A DNA stretch of 64,000 nt from NCBI GenBank assembly GCA_018304545.1, contig JAGVVZ010000001.1, positions 1 through 64,000 of the forward strand. The letters are read 5' to 3'. The notes under the pieces are model-generated. The model worked only from the letters and a program-made list of their open reading frames with translations, was not told the DNA's origin and did no database searches. How positions within the stretch are numbered: the stretch's first letter is position 1; each line of letters begins with the position of its first letter. This document shows positions 33,855-42,651 of the stretch, in pieces. The DNA comes from Candidatus Aenigmatarchaeota archaeon (GTDB lineage Archaea; Aenigmatarchaeota; Aenigmatarchaeia; CG10238-14). Position numbers and translations under genes: made by a program.

Positions 33855-34412
33855 TTATTTGGGTTTTTTAAGTGCATTTATATTCTTTAATTCTTTGAAC
33901 AGGAAATTCATGGTTTGTTCTACATCTTCAATTTTTTCTGTCCCAGTACAGATAACTTTGCCTGAACCGAATAATAATAATGTAGCCTTGGGATCTTTCA
34001 TCCTATAAACCAAACCTGGAAATTGATTTGGTTCGTATTCAGAATTTTCCGATTCAAACGCGATTTTATCCAAGTCCAACCTTGAAGGGATTTGTGCTGA
34101 AGCGACGATGTTTTCAATTCGAACATCATATTTTTCTGGATTTCCTTTTCCGCTGTCTTTTATAATTTTAACAACCTTTTTAACGATTTTTTTAACATCT
34201 TCAATAGTTCTGGCTCCTGTACAGACAATCTTCCCTGTAGAGAATATTAAAATAGCAGCCTTTGGATCTTCTACACGATAGACTAAACCTGGAAATTGTT
34301 CTGGCTCGTAATCGGACCCCTCCATATATTCAAGCATTTCTTCTAGTGGTATTCTTATACCTAAAGCAGCTGTTGCCACAATATTTTCAATTTTAATGTT
34401 GAAATTTGTCAT
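33855..34412 (-). CDS. tbp: TATA-box-binding protein
   Basis: 185 aa made of the two direct TBP repeats. Repeat 1 (about 1-90) has EPEQFPGLVYRVEDPKAAIL and FSTGKIVCTGA; repeat 2 (about 95-180) has EPNQFPGLVYRMKDPKATLL and FGSGKVICTGT. Both saddle halves and the intercalating Phe positions are present. It binds the TATA elements seen throughout this window and recruits TFB. The C-terminus is Lys-rich (INALKKPK). Confidence 0.97.
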   Translation of the reverse strand: MTNFNIKIENIVATAALGIRIPLEEMLEYMEGSDYEPEQFPGLVYRVEDPKAAILIFSTGKIVCTGARTIEDVKKIVKKVVKIIKDSGKGNPEKYDVRIENIVASAQIPSRLDLDKIAFESENSEYEPNQFPGLVYRMKDPKATLLLFGSGKVICTGTEKIEDVEQTMNFLFKELKNINALKKPK

Positions 34413-34507
34413 TTTTCCCTGATTTAGTTGGACTTAATCGAGATAAATATGAATAAGATTTAACCTACTACCAACAACACAGGCATCTTATTCATATTCA
34501 AAAAATT

Positions 34508-34660
34508 TCAAAAAGTCCTGTGACCAATATAGGTATTTGCAGACCTGAAGTGTAATGAATCCAATTTAGTAGAATCTAAATAAATTTCATTCCCATTAAA
34601 AGACGGTTTATACTCAATATCCTCTAACAAAAATTCGCTTATGTTATTTCTTCTTAACAC
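34508..34660 (-). CDS. Possible small protein, 50 aa (GTG start)
   Basis: GTG ORF: MLRRNNISEFLLEDIEYKPS, then FNGNEIYLDSTKLDSLHF, ending YIGHRTF. Protein-like composition with no low complexity, and the only ORF in the gap between tbp and the gene at 34748. No family recognised. A TTG or upstream start cannot be excluded. Confidence 0.35.
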   Translation of the reverse strand: MLRRNNISEFLLEDIEYKPSFNGNEIYLDSTKLDSLHFRSANTYIGHRTF

Positions 34661-34747
34661 TCACAAGAAAATTTCTCTATTTTTTTGAAAATCTCCTGAT
34701 TTTGGAACATTAATTATATTTGAACATATAACTCCGTTATAAATTAA

Positions 34748-35026
34748 CTATTCTTCTCTGTTTTCATATAACAATCTTTCTAAAACTTTGGTATCGACAG
34801 GTACACCATGAATTCTAATATAATTTTCTAGTGCAGATGGAACTACAGAAAGTCCAGTTTCATTTGGCATCAAACCCCATCTTCTTAAATCTTCTAGTGT
34901 CGGATAATGAACTCCAGTGATCCAATCTTCTTCTATTCGTGAATCATTTGGATCTAATACGCAATAACCTAATAACTGCGCTAATTGGTCTGACCATTCT
35001 CGAGCAAGACTTGAATAAACTGCCAT
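34748..35026 (-). CDS. Hypothetical protein, 92 aa
   Basis: Not recognised. Acidic, with a helical start (SSLAREWSDQLAQLLGYCVL) and a GVHYPTLEDLRRWGLMPNET segment. TATA-like TATTTAAATG lies close upstream on the minus strand. Accessory-type composition, single gene. Confidence 0.55.
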   Translation of the reverse strand: MAVYSSLAREWSDQLAQLLGYCVLDPNDSRIEEDWITGVHYPTLEDLRRWGLMPNETGLSVVPSALENYIRIHGVPVDTKVLERLLYENREE

Positions 35027-35088
35027 AAAACCTGTTTAAAAGAAAAGATATTTAAATGTATATTACAAAAAAATAATTCTGTATAAAA

Positions 35089-35321
35089 ATGTCTAACAAA
35101 TCTAATACAAATTCATGTTCAGTTTTAGTTAGACATATTTTTAGCTTAATTGTAATAAGATTACCCTTATACCAAATTATTTTGGGGCAATAAGGGATGA
35201 ATCTGTTTCTGATTCTGTAACAACAGAGGACCTTTCTGCAATTGAAGTAAATCTAATTAGTTCCGATGTCGCTTCTGAGTCCGATTCATTTTTCTTAAAA
35301 TCTTTTGGAGGTGAAGAATAA
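35089..35321 (+). pseudogene. Probable frameshifted small gene
   Basis: A 34-aa ORF from the ATG at 35089 (MSNKSNTNSCSVLVRHIF) with a TATA-like tract upstream stops at 35193. Another frame, without a start codon, overlaps it and runs YFGAIRDESVSDSVTTEDLS to a stop at 35321. That stop directly abuts the ATG of the next gene, and a GGAGGTG Shine-Dalgarno lies inside this frame. Translational coupling to the next gene suggests the second frame is really read, so one indel separates the parts. Confidence 0.45.
35309..35315 (+). promoter_or_regulatory. Shine-Dalgarno sequence for the gene at 35322
   Basis: GGAGGTG lies 6-7 nt before the ATG at 35322, within the preceding short frame. It is one of the few strong SD sites among the small accessory genes and indicates an operon with the upstream frame. 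Confidence 0.6.
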
Positions 35322-35549
35322 ATGACAGGAAATACGGAAATAACCAACTACCAAACCCGAGTCTTAAGTGCGTTAAAAACAGTAGGCGGATATACACCAG
35401 TTACTACCGAGGTGATTAGACTTTATTTGACTGGAATATATGGCTATACAACTGGTGTTAAAGTTGGGAACGCATTGGCTCAACTAAGAGATCGTTTTGG
35501 GTTGGTAGAGGGACAAGATGGTTCATGGAAGCTGAAATATGTCCAATAG
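35322..35549 (+). CDS. Hypothetical winged-helix-like small protein, 75 aa
   Basis: Family not identified. Helical with a C-terminal hairpin: NYQTRVLSALKTVGGYTPVT, VKVGNALAQLRDRFGLVEGQ, DGSWKLKYV. This resembles a minimal winged helix, in which NALAQLRDRFGLV would be the recognition helix. Strong SD sequence; the stop of the preceding frame abuts the ATG. Confidence 0.6.
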   Translation: MTGNTEITNYQTRVLSALKTVGGYTPVTTEVIRLYLTGIYGYTTGVKVGNALAQLRDRFGLVEGQDGSWKLKYVQ

Positions 35550-35619
35550 ATAGTATGAAGAATTAAAATCTGTAATAACTCAAACATTAAGTAAAAGCAG
35601 ATCTTCGAAAAGTAATTAA

Positions 35620-35844
35620 GTGATACACATGTGTAAAAGAGTATCTTTATCACAACTTCAAGAATATGGATATTTGAAATACTATCCAGGAAATGAAGGA
35701 ACTACAGTATACGTAGGTGAATGTGGACATGGATACTATTTTATTCACCCGCGGACTTCAGCCAGATGTGATATTAGAGAAGAAGTATACAGAGCTCTTG
35801 TAAATCCAAGAAAACCAAGAAGCCGAACAAGAAGAACAAAATAA
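35620..35844 (+). CDS. Hypothetical basic protein, 71-74 aa
   Basis: Not recognised. Either a GTG at 35620 or, more likely, the ATG at 35629 (MCKRVSLSQLQEYGYLKYYP). A YVGECGHGYYFIHP segment with Cys and His, then a very basic tail RKPRSRTRRTK. Possibly nucleic-acid-binding. Accessory class. Confidence 0.55.
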   Translation: MIHMCKRVSLSQLQEYGYLKYYPGNEGTTVYVGECGHGYYFIHPRTSARCDIREEVYRALVNPRKPRSRTRRTK

Positions 35845-35848
35845 ACGA

Positions 35849-36478
35849 TCACTTAAAAATTTCTCCTGTTTCTTTTGACCATAAAAGCAAATCAAGTTCA
35901 GCTAATGGTATTTCAATTTTATCAGAAAACTCTTTCATTTTTTGCTCTATTTCCAAATATCTCTTTGATGTTAATGATATAGGAACTTCATCGATAACTC
36001 CGAAATTAACAAGATTCTTTAATATGTGCCTGTCTAGAATAGCGAGATCTTCACCCATTCCGACATTCCTCAAAAAGTGACTGGCCTCCTTATATCCCAA
36101 ACCTTTTACAGTATCAATGAGCCAGTGTCTCGCTTCGAAAGAATCACTGAACGACTTTAATTTTTCTTTTATTGAAATTGTATTGAGCATTTCTCTCGCT
36201 TTCACTATATATCTTGACTTATTCTCATGAAATCTGACACTATCCAGAAATCCTCTTACTTGTCTCTCATTACCTGTAAAGAGAACGTTAGTAGATTCCA
36301 AATTTTTTATTGCCCTATCACAAGCTTTAGCCTTGCTTTGCGGAGTCAGCAAACAAAAACACAGTTCAGAAAATATTTTTTTATCATCTTCATTTTGCAT
36401 TTGCTCAAATTCGAGAAGACGCTGTCTTATATCCGCTTTCCTTACTTCATATAATTCTTTCAATTCATCCAGAGACAT
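35849..36478 (-). CDS. ogg: 8-oxoguanine DNA glycosylase/AP lyase, Ogg2 family
   Basis: 209 aa from the ATG at 36478 (MSLDELKELYEVRK); the upstream extension is not needed. Helix-hairpin-helix with catalytic Lys: VKGLGYKEASHFLRNVG near 140, and catalytic Asp in LAILDRHILKNL. The C-terminal LDLLLWSKETGEIFK is the Ogg2 signature that contacts 8-oxoG. It removes 8-oxoguanine and cleaves the AP site. Single gene. Confidence 0.92.
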   Translation of the reverse strand: MSLDELKELYEVRKADIRQRLLEFEQMQNEDDKKIFSELCFCLLTPQSKAKACDRAIKNLESTNVLFTGNERQVRGFLDSVRFHENKSRYIVKAREMLNTISIKEKLKSFSDSFEARHWLIDTVKGLGYKEASHFLRNVGMGEDLAILDRHILKNLVNFGVIDEVPISLTSKRYLEIEQKMKEFSDKIEIPLAELDLLLWSKETGEIFK

Positions 36479-36555
36479 TACAAATATACTGTTATTTAAA
36501 ATATAATATTTGATGTTATGGAAACTCACTTAAGTTTAATCTCTAAATTCTAGTT

Positions 36556-36714
36556 ATGGGGTTCACGATATATTTTCCCGATAACGTCCTGTTACTAAGA
36601 CCAGGAAACATCTATCTGATCACAATAACTTCGGTCTTCTTAATGTTGATATTGATCTTTGTTTTATTCTCAAAACATAAAAAGAATAGAAGAGAAGAGG
36701 TATTTAGATTCTGA
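36556..36714 (+). CDS. Small single-pass membrane protein, 52 aa
   Basis: ATG ORF with N-terminal MGFTIYFPDNVLLLRPGN, a long membrane segment (YLITITSVFLMLILIFVLF), and a basic cytosolic tail (KHKKNRREEVF). The topology is sensible and the ORF is intact. It overlaps the tatD 3' end by 11 nt in convergent orientation. Confidence 0.5.
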   Translation: MGFTIYFPDNVLLLRPGNIYLITITSVFLMLILIFVLFSKHKKNRREEVFRF

Positions 36715-37456
36715 AGATCTTTTTTGCATTTTTCATTATTTGTTTATCTATTTCATCAATTTCTACATTCCTCAACTGGCTCATCACAGACAAAACATGT
36801 TCTACATTAGATGGAACATTCATTTTCTCTGGATAAGGAGAAAGAAATGGTGCATCAGTTTCAGTCAACAAATTCTCCAACGGGAATTTCTCCGCAATTT
36901 TCTTTATATTTTTCGATACAGAGACTATTGTTGGAACGGATATGTAATATCCTCTGTCAATTATTTTTTCCGCCAAAGCCAAATTGCCGGTGTATGAGTG
37001 GAACACGACAGTTCCCACATCTTCACCATTGACTATATCGAAACACTCCTCCTCAGCTTTCCTTGTATGTAGTACTGCAGGCAAGCCAAGCTCTTCGCAT
37101 AAATTCAAAGATTTGACAAAGGCATCGGTCAATCTTTTTTTATGCAAATTTTCAGGAAAATGATGATTATCCAGCCCTATTTCTCCTATAGCAACTATTC
37201 TATTCCTATTATCCCTGATAATATCGGTATAATTTTCTATATCCTTATCAGACATGTTGACAACATCAGTTGGATGCAATCCCAAAGTCAGATAAACAAA
37301 ATTTTCATGCTTTTTAGCCAATTCCAATGCCCTCTCCCAATCATCAGGAAAGGCACAGGTTATGATTGCATCCATCTTCTTTCTGGAATCTTCTATTACT
37401 TGCTCCTTTATTTCATCTAATCCTGGATAAGTAAGATGACAGTGTACATCAATCAT
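36704..37456 (-). CDS. tatD: TatD-family metal-dependent DNase
   Basis: 250 aa TIM-barrel hydrolase. Metal ligands are seen in IDVHCHLTYPG (HxH), AIGEIGLDNH (Glu), VLHTRKAEEECF (His), VFHSYTG (His) and LTETDAPFLSP (Asp). Full length. The family has 3'-5' exonuclease/DNase activity and may act in repair. Single gene with a short leader. Confidence 0.93.
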   Translation of the reverse strand: MIDVHCHLTYPGLDEIKEQVIEDSRKKMDAIITCAFPDDWERALELAKKHENFVYLTLGLHPTDVVNMSDKDIENYTDIIRDNRNRIVAIGEIGLDNHHFPENLHKKRLTDAFVKSLNLCEELGLPAVLHTRKAEEECFDIVNGEDVGTVVFHSYTGNLALAEKIIDRGYYISVPTIVSVSKNIKKIAEKFPLENLLTETDAPFLSPYPEKMNVPSNVEHVLSVMSQLRNVEIDEIDKQIMKNAKKIFRI

Positions 37457-37531
37457 AAACCTATTGGTAAGTTTTTGAATTTAAATTCTTAGATTGCTCT
37501 TACAAATAGTTTAAATCTAATCAAAAGAATA

Positions 37532-37915
37532 ATGTCTATTATTGGTCGCATGAACAAAATAACAAAACATCATATTATGAGGAAGCATTTGCACTATAGA
37601 ATTCTTGCTTCATTTATTCTACTCTCCGTATTCCTAATCATAGGCACTCTCGGATTTCATTTCATAGAGAATTTGAATTGGCTAGATAGCTTTTACGTGG
37701 CTTCTATGATAATCAGTGCCGAAGGCGCTGAAGGATTCATACCATCCACATCAGCAGGCAAAATATTCACGAGTTTATTGGCAATATTTTCAGTTGGTAT
37801 GCTAGTGGGTATTATGATCCTGATATTTCAGCCTTTAGCCAGAAGATGGTTCAAGCTGATTCTAAGAGCGGAAGAAAAGGTTGAGGAAATAGAAGAGAAA
37901 AGAAAGAAAAAATAA
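37532..37915 (+). CDS. Two-TM ion-channel-like protein with unusual selectivity filter
   Basis: 127 aa with the M1-P-M2 layout of a minimal K+ channel: M1 ILASFILLSVFLIIGTLGF, pore region NWLDSFYVASMIISAEGAEG, M2 FTSLLAIFSVGMLVGIMILI. It ends in a basic/acidic coiled-coil tail (EEKVEEIEEKRKKK). The K+ filter TVGYGD is replaced by SAEGAEGF, so K+ selectivity is not expected. It could be a non-selective or altered channel, or a fold reused for another task. Confidence 0.74.
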   Translation: MSIIGRMNKITKHHIMRKHLHYRILASFILLSVFLIIGTLGFHFIENLNWLDSFYVASMIISAEGAEGFIPSTSAGKIFTSLLAIFSVGMLVGIMILIFQPLARRWFKLILRAEEKVEEIEEKRKKK

Positions 37916-37918
37916 TTA

Positions 37919-39067
37919 TCAAGATTCTATTTTTAATGCCAGAAATATTGAAATCATGAAAATTATAAAAGAAATTTGTATTGATGCTATCGGACTGATT
38001 TTCTCAAAAAAGAATCCTGCAAATATGGGTCCTACGAAACGAGCCAAGCTGGAATAAGAAGCCAAAATGCCCAAATACTTTCCTGTTTGTTCTACTCTTT
38101 TAGTTAATAAAGATCTTACTGAAGGATTAAATAAAGAGAATCCTATACCAACCAGTCCTAGTCCCATTAGTAATAAAGCAAACTTCATTGACAGAGACGG
38201 TATCATTATCAATAATGCATAGCCTACAGACATCGTAATTACTGATGATATCAGCAGTAGTTTATCCGAGAAACTATTTCCAAATTTTCTTATTAAGAAT
38301 CCCTGGACAAATAACGTAATGACGCCTAAATAAGCGAATAAAAAACCGTTCTCCCTTTCACCATATCCAAATATTTTTTGAGTGAAGAGGGCGAAAATGG
38401 ATGTGAATCCAGTAAATGATAATACAACCAAAAATCCAACAATCATTATAATACCAACGTTTTTCATTTTAAGCGCAGAAAACATGTGGCTAAGCTTATA
38501 TTCTTCTGAATGAATTTTTTTCAAACTTTCTTTTAGCTTGAGTTTTACCATAATGGATGCTATCAAAGACATAGATGCGGCGAACAGACCCGGCAACATT
38601 ATATTTATACTACCAAGGACGCCACCTATAACTGGACCTAGCATGAAACCTAAACCTATAGCAAGCCCGACCAAACCCATGGATTTCCTTCTTTCCTCTT
38701 TATCGCTGATATCTGAAATATAAGCTTCTGCTATGGATATGTTGCCTCCTGTTATGCCATCAACAATTCTTGATATGAACAGAATATATATGTTGTTAGC
38801 GAAAGCAAGCATGATATAACCGATAGAAGAGCCTATCTGGCTAATAATCAGAAGCGGTTTCCTGCCGTATCTGTCCGATAAATGACCTAATATTGGCGCT
38901 GAAATGAATTGCATAAGCGAATACACTGAAACCAGGGATGTAATTATTATGGCACTACTGGTGTATTTTTCGGCGTAAAACGGCAGCAACGGGAACAATA
39001 TGCCAAAACCTAGCAAATCAATGAATATTATCAAAAGTATTGTTCCATATTTAGAATCCATTTTCAT
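37919..39067 (-). CDS. Major facilitator superfamily transporter (TetA/drug-efflux style)
   Basis: 382 aa with about 12 membrane segments. Signature between TM2 and TM3: GHLSDRYGRKPLLIIS (motif A). LGFGILFPLLPFYAEKYTSS in TM1 and GLGFMLGPVIGGVLG in TM5 are typical of the multidrug/TetA branch. Proton-coupled export is likely; the substrate is unknown. Ends 4 nt from the convergent channel-like gene. Confidence 0.9.
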   Translation of the reverse strand: MKMDSKYGTILLIIFIDLLGFGILFPLLPFYAEKYTSSAIIITSLVSVYSLMQFISAPILGHLSDRYGRKPLLIISQIGSSIGYIMLAFANNIYILFISRIVDGITGGNISIAEAYISDISDKEERRKSMGLVGLAIGLGFMLGPVIGGVLGSINIMLPGLFAASMSLIASIMVKLKLKESLKKIHSEEYKLSHMFSALKMKNVGIIMIVGFLVVLSFTGFTSIFALFTQKIFGYGERENGFLFAYLGVITLFVQGFLIRKFGNSFSDKLLLISSVITMSVGYALLIMIPSLSMKFALLLMGLGLVGIGFSLFNPSVRSLLTKRVEQTGKYLGILASYSSLARFVGPIFAGFFFEKISPIASIQISFIIFMISIFLALKIES

Positions 39068-39216
39068 TCTACATCATATATTTGTCTGGATTTAAAGATT
39101 TTGAAATCGATACATATTCTAACAACAAAATTTTCTATAAAATAGCAATTTGGTTTTTTATAGCTCTGATTCTAATAGAGTAGGATGACTGTCCTATCAG
39201 GCTAAAGGCAAATGAA

Positions 39217-39867
39217 ATGAATTATCTTGAAATACCCATTAATATTTTGGGACATTATGTTCCAGGATTGATCACGCAACATTATGCAAATAGAACTGAA
39301 GAAAAAAAATTTCCTAATTTAGGAATTAGAAGAAAATATCATAGAATAATAGGACCTTTCATGGCACCCGCACCTGATCTTGACTTCGGGATTCAAATAG
39401 CTTACAGCAAATTTGTGGAATATTTGTTCAGATTACCTGTTGACGTGGGAATGAATGTGCCTGCTGAAACGTTCAGAGAATACAGCGTACCTGAAGAAAT
39501 AATAAAGTACTGTGATTATTTTTGTCACAGAACGCCATTCGCTCACAGTCTACTTGGGGTTTTATTGTCAGCCATGCTGGGATATTTCTTGTATAATAAA
39601 GTCTCAGGAGGAAATAGGAAATATGCAATGTTCGGAGCAGCTGTTTACGGGACACAGGTATTTATGAATCATTTAATGTTTGACATAACACAAGGTCCAT
39701 TAAAACTAATTCCGTTTGCGTCACAACAAATAGACATATATAGAGGATATACACCCGAACAATGGATGCATAATTTTTTAATTGTCTTACCTGTATTGTT
39801 AGCAGTGGGCATACACTTAGGCATGACTGTACATTACAAATCCAAAAGGAATGGACTGAACAATTGA
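39217..39867 (+). CDS. Membrane-bound metal-dependent hydrolase-like protein (YdjM/DUF457)
   Basis: 216 aa. Motifs of the LexA-regulated YdjM/DUF457 group are present: APAPDLDFG, HRTPFAHSLLGVLLSAM and MNHLMFDITQGPLKLIPF, with His and Asp residues that may bind metal. About three or four membrane helices, including a C-terminal FLIVLPVLLAVGIHLGM. Reaction not known. Confidence 0.75.
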   Translation: MNYLEIPINILGHYVPGLITQHYANRTEEKKFPNLGIRRKYHRIIGPFMAPAPDLDFGIQIAYSKFVEYLFRLPVDVGMNVPAETFREYSVPEEIIKYCDYFCHRTPFAHSLLGVLLSAMLGYFLYNKVSGGNRKYAMFGAAVYGTQVFMNHLMFDITQGPLKLIPFASQQIDIYRGYTPEQWMHNFLIVLPVLLAVGIHLGMTVHYKSKRNGLNN

Positions 39868-39869
39868 TG

Positions 39870-40352
39870 CTAATTCGATTTATTTCCTCTTATATTACCC
39901 ACAATAAATTTGTTTACTCTTTTTAGCTCGTCTATAGAAATTTTTACTAAAGAAAATTCTGAACCGCCGCCAGTATATATATGATTCACTTCCTTCAGTT
40001 TATCGTCTAGGACAAAGATTGCGTCGTATCCAAAACACGGCATACCGCCTACAGGATAGCCTGTTTTTTCGAATGCTTCAGCCGAATCGCATATTGTTGG
40101 CGGTTCTATATTGAGCAATTTTCCTATTCTAGTAGAGCTAACCCTGTATCTGGCCAATACTACACCAACTATAATCTCCTTATCATTTTTGAAAACAATA
40201 CTTTTAGATATTTCGTCCAATTTTATATTAGTAAATTTAAGAACGTCCTGCACTGAATGGACGCTGTTATCAAATTTTATATGCCCCGCTCTGATTTTAT
40301 TGTTTTTAATAAAATTGATTATTTTCTCTTCACAGTTTTGCATAATAAACAT
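39870..40352 (-). CDS. YbaK/ProX-family aminoacyl-tRNA deacylase
   Basis: 160 aa single-domain YbaK protein; the start may instead be the ATG at 40343 (MQNCEEK). Motifs: SVHSVQDVLKFTNIKLDEIS, KSIVFKNDKEIIVGVVLARY (catalytic Lys position), and GYPVGGMPCFGYDAIFVLDD, the Gly-rich pocket. It likely hydrolyses mischarged tRNA. Only 39 nt separate it from the divergent HAD gene. The second YbaK-like protein, at 3926, is more diverged. Confidence 0.88.
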   Translation of the reverse strand: MFIMQNCEEKIINFIKNNKIRAGHIKFDNSVHSVQDVLKFTNIKLDEISKSIVFKNDKEIIVGVVLARYRVSSTRIGKLLNIEPPTICDSAEAFEKTGYPVGGMPCFGYDAIFVLDDKLKEVNHIYTGGGSEFSLVKISIDELKRVNKFIVGNIRGNKSN

Positions 40353-40390
40353 TAGCAGTGTTTATCAATTAATATTTACATCAATTATGT

Positions 40391-41017
40391 ATGAAATTAA
40401 AGGCAGTGATATTTGATTTCGATGGAACAATAGCTGACTCTCTCGTAACAGGATTGGAGATTTTCAATAGATTATCAAAAAAATATGGATACAAGGAAAT
40501 CAAAGATCCAGAAAAACATAGAAATATGACTGCTAGAGAATTGATAAAAGAACTGGGCATATCAATTTACAAGATTCCATTCATAGAAAGAGAAGTGAAG
40601 TTTGAGCTAAATAAGGAAATAAGAAAAATAAAGATCTTCCCAGGATTAAAGGATGTTTTTACAAAATTAGAAAAAAATAAAATAAAACTAGGTATTCTGA
40701 CAACTAACACAGAAAAAAATGTGGAAGATTTTTTAGATGCGCATAAATTAAAAATGTTTGAGATAATTATAGCTAAAGGAAGCCTATTTGGAAAACACAA
40801 ACTAATGAAAGAACTGATAAAAAATAGTAATCTCGCAAAAGATGAATTAATTTATGTGGGAGATGAAATTAGAGACATAGAAGCTGCTAAAAAAACCGGT
40901 ATTAGAATAGTCTCAGTTACATGGGGGACGAATTCAAAAAAATCATTAGAAAAAATGGGGCCTGACTACATCATAGAAAAGCCCGAGGAACTGCTAGAAC
41001 TTGTGAAGAAATTATAA
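40391..41017 (+). CDS. HAD phosphatase, phosphoglycolate-phosphatase-like
   Basis: 208 aa. All HAD motifs are intact: VIFDFDGTIADS (I), LGILTTNTEKN (II), Lys in KGSLFGKHKLMKE (III), and LIYVGDEIRDIEAAKKTGI (IV). The cap is helical (C1), as in Gph/PGMB proteins. Mg2+-dependent phosphatase of a small phospho-metabolite. Divergently transcribed from the YbaK gene. Confidence 0.88.
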   Translation: MKLKAVIFDFDGTIADSLVTGLEIFNRLSKKYGYKEIKDPEKHRNMTARELIKELGISIYKIPFIEREVKFELNKEIRKIKIFPGLKDVFTKLEKNKIKLGILTTNTEKNVEDFLDAHKLKMFEIIIAKGSLFGKHKLMKELIKNSNLAKDELIYVGDEIRDIEAAKKTGIRIVSVTWGTNSKKSLEKMGPDYIIEKPEELLELVKKL

Positions 41018-41037
41018 TTGTCTATACGACGATTAAA

Positions 41038-41430
41038 TCATTTGGATTTCTCTTCGACTATGACACCATTCAGTATACCATGCTGAGACGGCCTACTAGT
41101 GATTCTTACAAGACCTGATTCAGTTTTAACCAAGCATCCTTTAGTTATTATACCTCGTCTGGTATAGTGCTGATTATCCGCATGTTCAACTATTGCAAGA
41201 ATTTTTGTTTTCTTTGCTTTTTTTGTGTGAGAATTCATTGCGTTGACAAATTCTGACGAGACTAATCTCTTTTTAATTTGATTCGCAAGTAATCTGTTGT
41301 ACTTAACCTTCTCCTTATCTAAAGTTGTCAATAAAGGCGAAGATCCTTTCTCAAATCTTCTCTTTTTTCTGTTGACGTGTATTATTCCGCCTGTTATTTT
41401 CTTGCCTCTTTCTATATGCCACACAGTCAT
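41038..41430 (-). CDS. rps8e: Ribosomal protein S8e
   Basis: 130 aa, matching archaeal S8e from end to end: TVWHIERGKKITGGIIHVNR near the start, RGIITKGCLVKTESGLVRIT, and RPSQHGILNGVIVEEKSK at the C-terminus. Binds 16S rRNA in the small subunit. The zincin gene upstream ends 8 nt before its ATG, so they form an operon. Confidence 0.96.
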   Translation of the reverse strand: MTVWHIERGKKITGGIIHVNRKKRRFEKGSSPLLTTLDKEKVKYNRLLANQIKKRLVSSEFVNAMNSHTKKAKKTKILAIVEHADNQHYTRRGIITKGCLVKTESGLVRITSRPSQHGILNGVIVEEKSK

Positions 41431-41438
41431 TAAAACAC

Positions 41439-41948
41439 CTATGCAATATATGTAACGTTAGATTTATCAAAGTTATCTACAAGCTCAATTTCGCCAGTTT
41501 TTGGTTGCTCGAAATCCAAGCCCGCGTATGTTGTGTTCGGGATAAATCCTGAAAAATCCAAAGACATCTGAGTAGCTATATGACTTTCACCGAAAATTCT
41601 TTTAGATATTTCAGTCGACATGAATCTGACTACCTTCTCGTCAAGTATTCCAAGTGTATGTAGATATTCGTGCAGTAATACGTGGAATACGTATGGCTTA
41701 TACAGCGAGGGGTTTGTTTCTTGAATTCTTCTCAATGGAGTTTTATTCATTATTATGATGTTTGACCCTACTGGATAAAAGGCACCGACAAAGCCGTTGG
41801 AATTAGAACCCAATTCAGTTATTCCTAGCATCAAACCTGATCTGCTTTTTTTAATTGAAATCCTGACAGCATCCTTGACTAACTCAAAAATATCTGATAT
41901 CGAATCAGAATCATCTAATCTCGAATGGAATACGTTTTTTGAAGACAT
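41439..41948 (-). CDS. Zincin-like metallopeptidase, cytoplasmic
   Basis: 169 aa with HEYLHTLGILD near residue 90, an HExxHxxG zinc-binding helix of metzincin style. No signal peptide or membrane helix, so it acts inside the cell. Preceded by a beta region with NIIIMNKTPLRRI. The third zinc ligand cannot be assigned with certainty. It is 8 nt upstream of the S8e gene, in the same operon. Confidence 0.75.
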   Translation of the reverse strand: MSSKNVFHSRLDDSDSISDIFELVKDAVRISIKKSRSGLMLGITELGSNSNGFVGAFYPVGSNIIIMNKTPLRRIQETNPSLYKPYVFHVLLHEYLHTLGILDEKVVRFMSTEISKRIFGESHIATQMSLDFSGFIPNTTYAGLDFEQPKTGEIELVDNFDKSNVTYIA

Positions 41949-42135
41949 GTTAAACCTATATAATTATATATCATTTCTTAAATACTTCTTCCGGAAGTGA
42001 AAATGACGATGTTATCGTATAATGTATTGTATAAATTGATTGATAACGTCATATAGTTGACTAAAAGTATTTAAGCTTAATTTACTCCTTTAATATGAAA
42101 CATATAAATATAGGAATTTACAAAGTAGTGTTAGA

Positions 42136-42351
42136 ATGACAGACAGACCAATTGATGCATTGGATAAAGCAAAGGGAAAGAAAGTATATATCCGACTAAA
42201 GAACGGTGAAGAAATCACTGGTTTATTAAAGGCATTAGACCTGCATTTGAACTTGTGGTTAGAAGATGTCGAAATAGTCGGAGACAACAAAAGGAAGATC
42301 AACGTATTGTTGATTCGAGGAGACAATGTATTATACGCATCTCCTGTTTAA
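42136..42351 (+). CDS. LSm/Sm-like archaeal RNA-binding protein
   Basis: 71 aa. Sm1 motif KKVYIRLKNGEEITGLLKAL with following LHLNLWLEDVEIV, and Sm2 motif NVLLIRGDNVLYASPV. Forms a heptameric ring that binds U-rich RNA. Short form without a tail. About 100 nt ahead of the L37e gene, the common archaeal pair. Confidence 0.96.
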   Translation: MTDRPIDALDKAKGKKVYIRLKNGEEITGLLKALDLHLNLWLEDVEIVGDNKRKINVLLIRGDNVLYASPV

Positions 42352-42453
42352 ATCCTGTTTGTCAGAAAATGCTTAAATCCTTTCTTGTTGATTTTTGATA
42401 GAGTTATTACAATAGTTTAAATAATAGTTTTTATAGAATTAAAGAGTGGTAAT

Positions 42454-42642
42454 ATGGTTGGAAAGGGAACTCCGTCACAAGGCAAACGCCAGAAAAGAAC
42501 GCATGTGCTTTGCAGAAGATGCGGTAAAAAAAGCTATCACTATAGGAAGAAGCAGTGCTCTGCTTGCGGCTACGGTGAAACCCCGAAAATTAAGAGATAT
42601 GCTTGGCAAACCAAGATATTGACTGGAAAAAGAAAGTGGTAA
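42454..42642 (+). CDS. rpl37e: Ribosomal protein L37e
   Basis: 62 aa. Zinc ribbon CRRCGKKSYHYRKKQCSACG and the typical start KGTPSQGKRQKRTHVLCR, ending KILTGKRKW. Large-subunit protein. Classical LSm-L37e neighbourhood. Confidence 0.97.
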   Translation: MVGKGTPSQGKRQKRTHVLCRRCGKKSYHYRKKQCSACGYGETPKIKRYAWQTKILTGKRKW

Positions 42643-42651
42643 TAGAGTATT

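Noticed and set aside
34590-34620. Third copy of the AGACGG motif near 34600
   Set aside because: It lies inside a small ORF and lacks the second motif, so it is probably chance.
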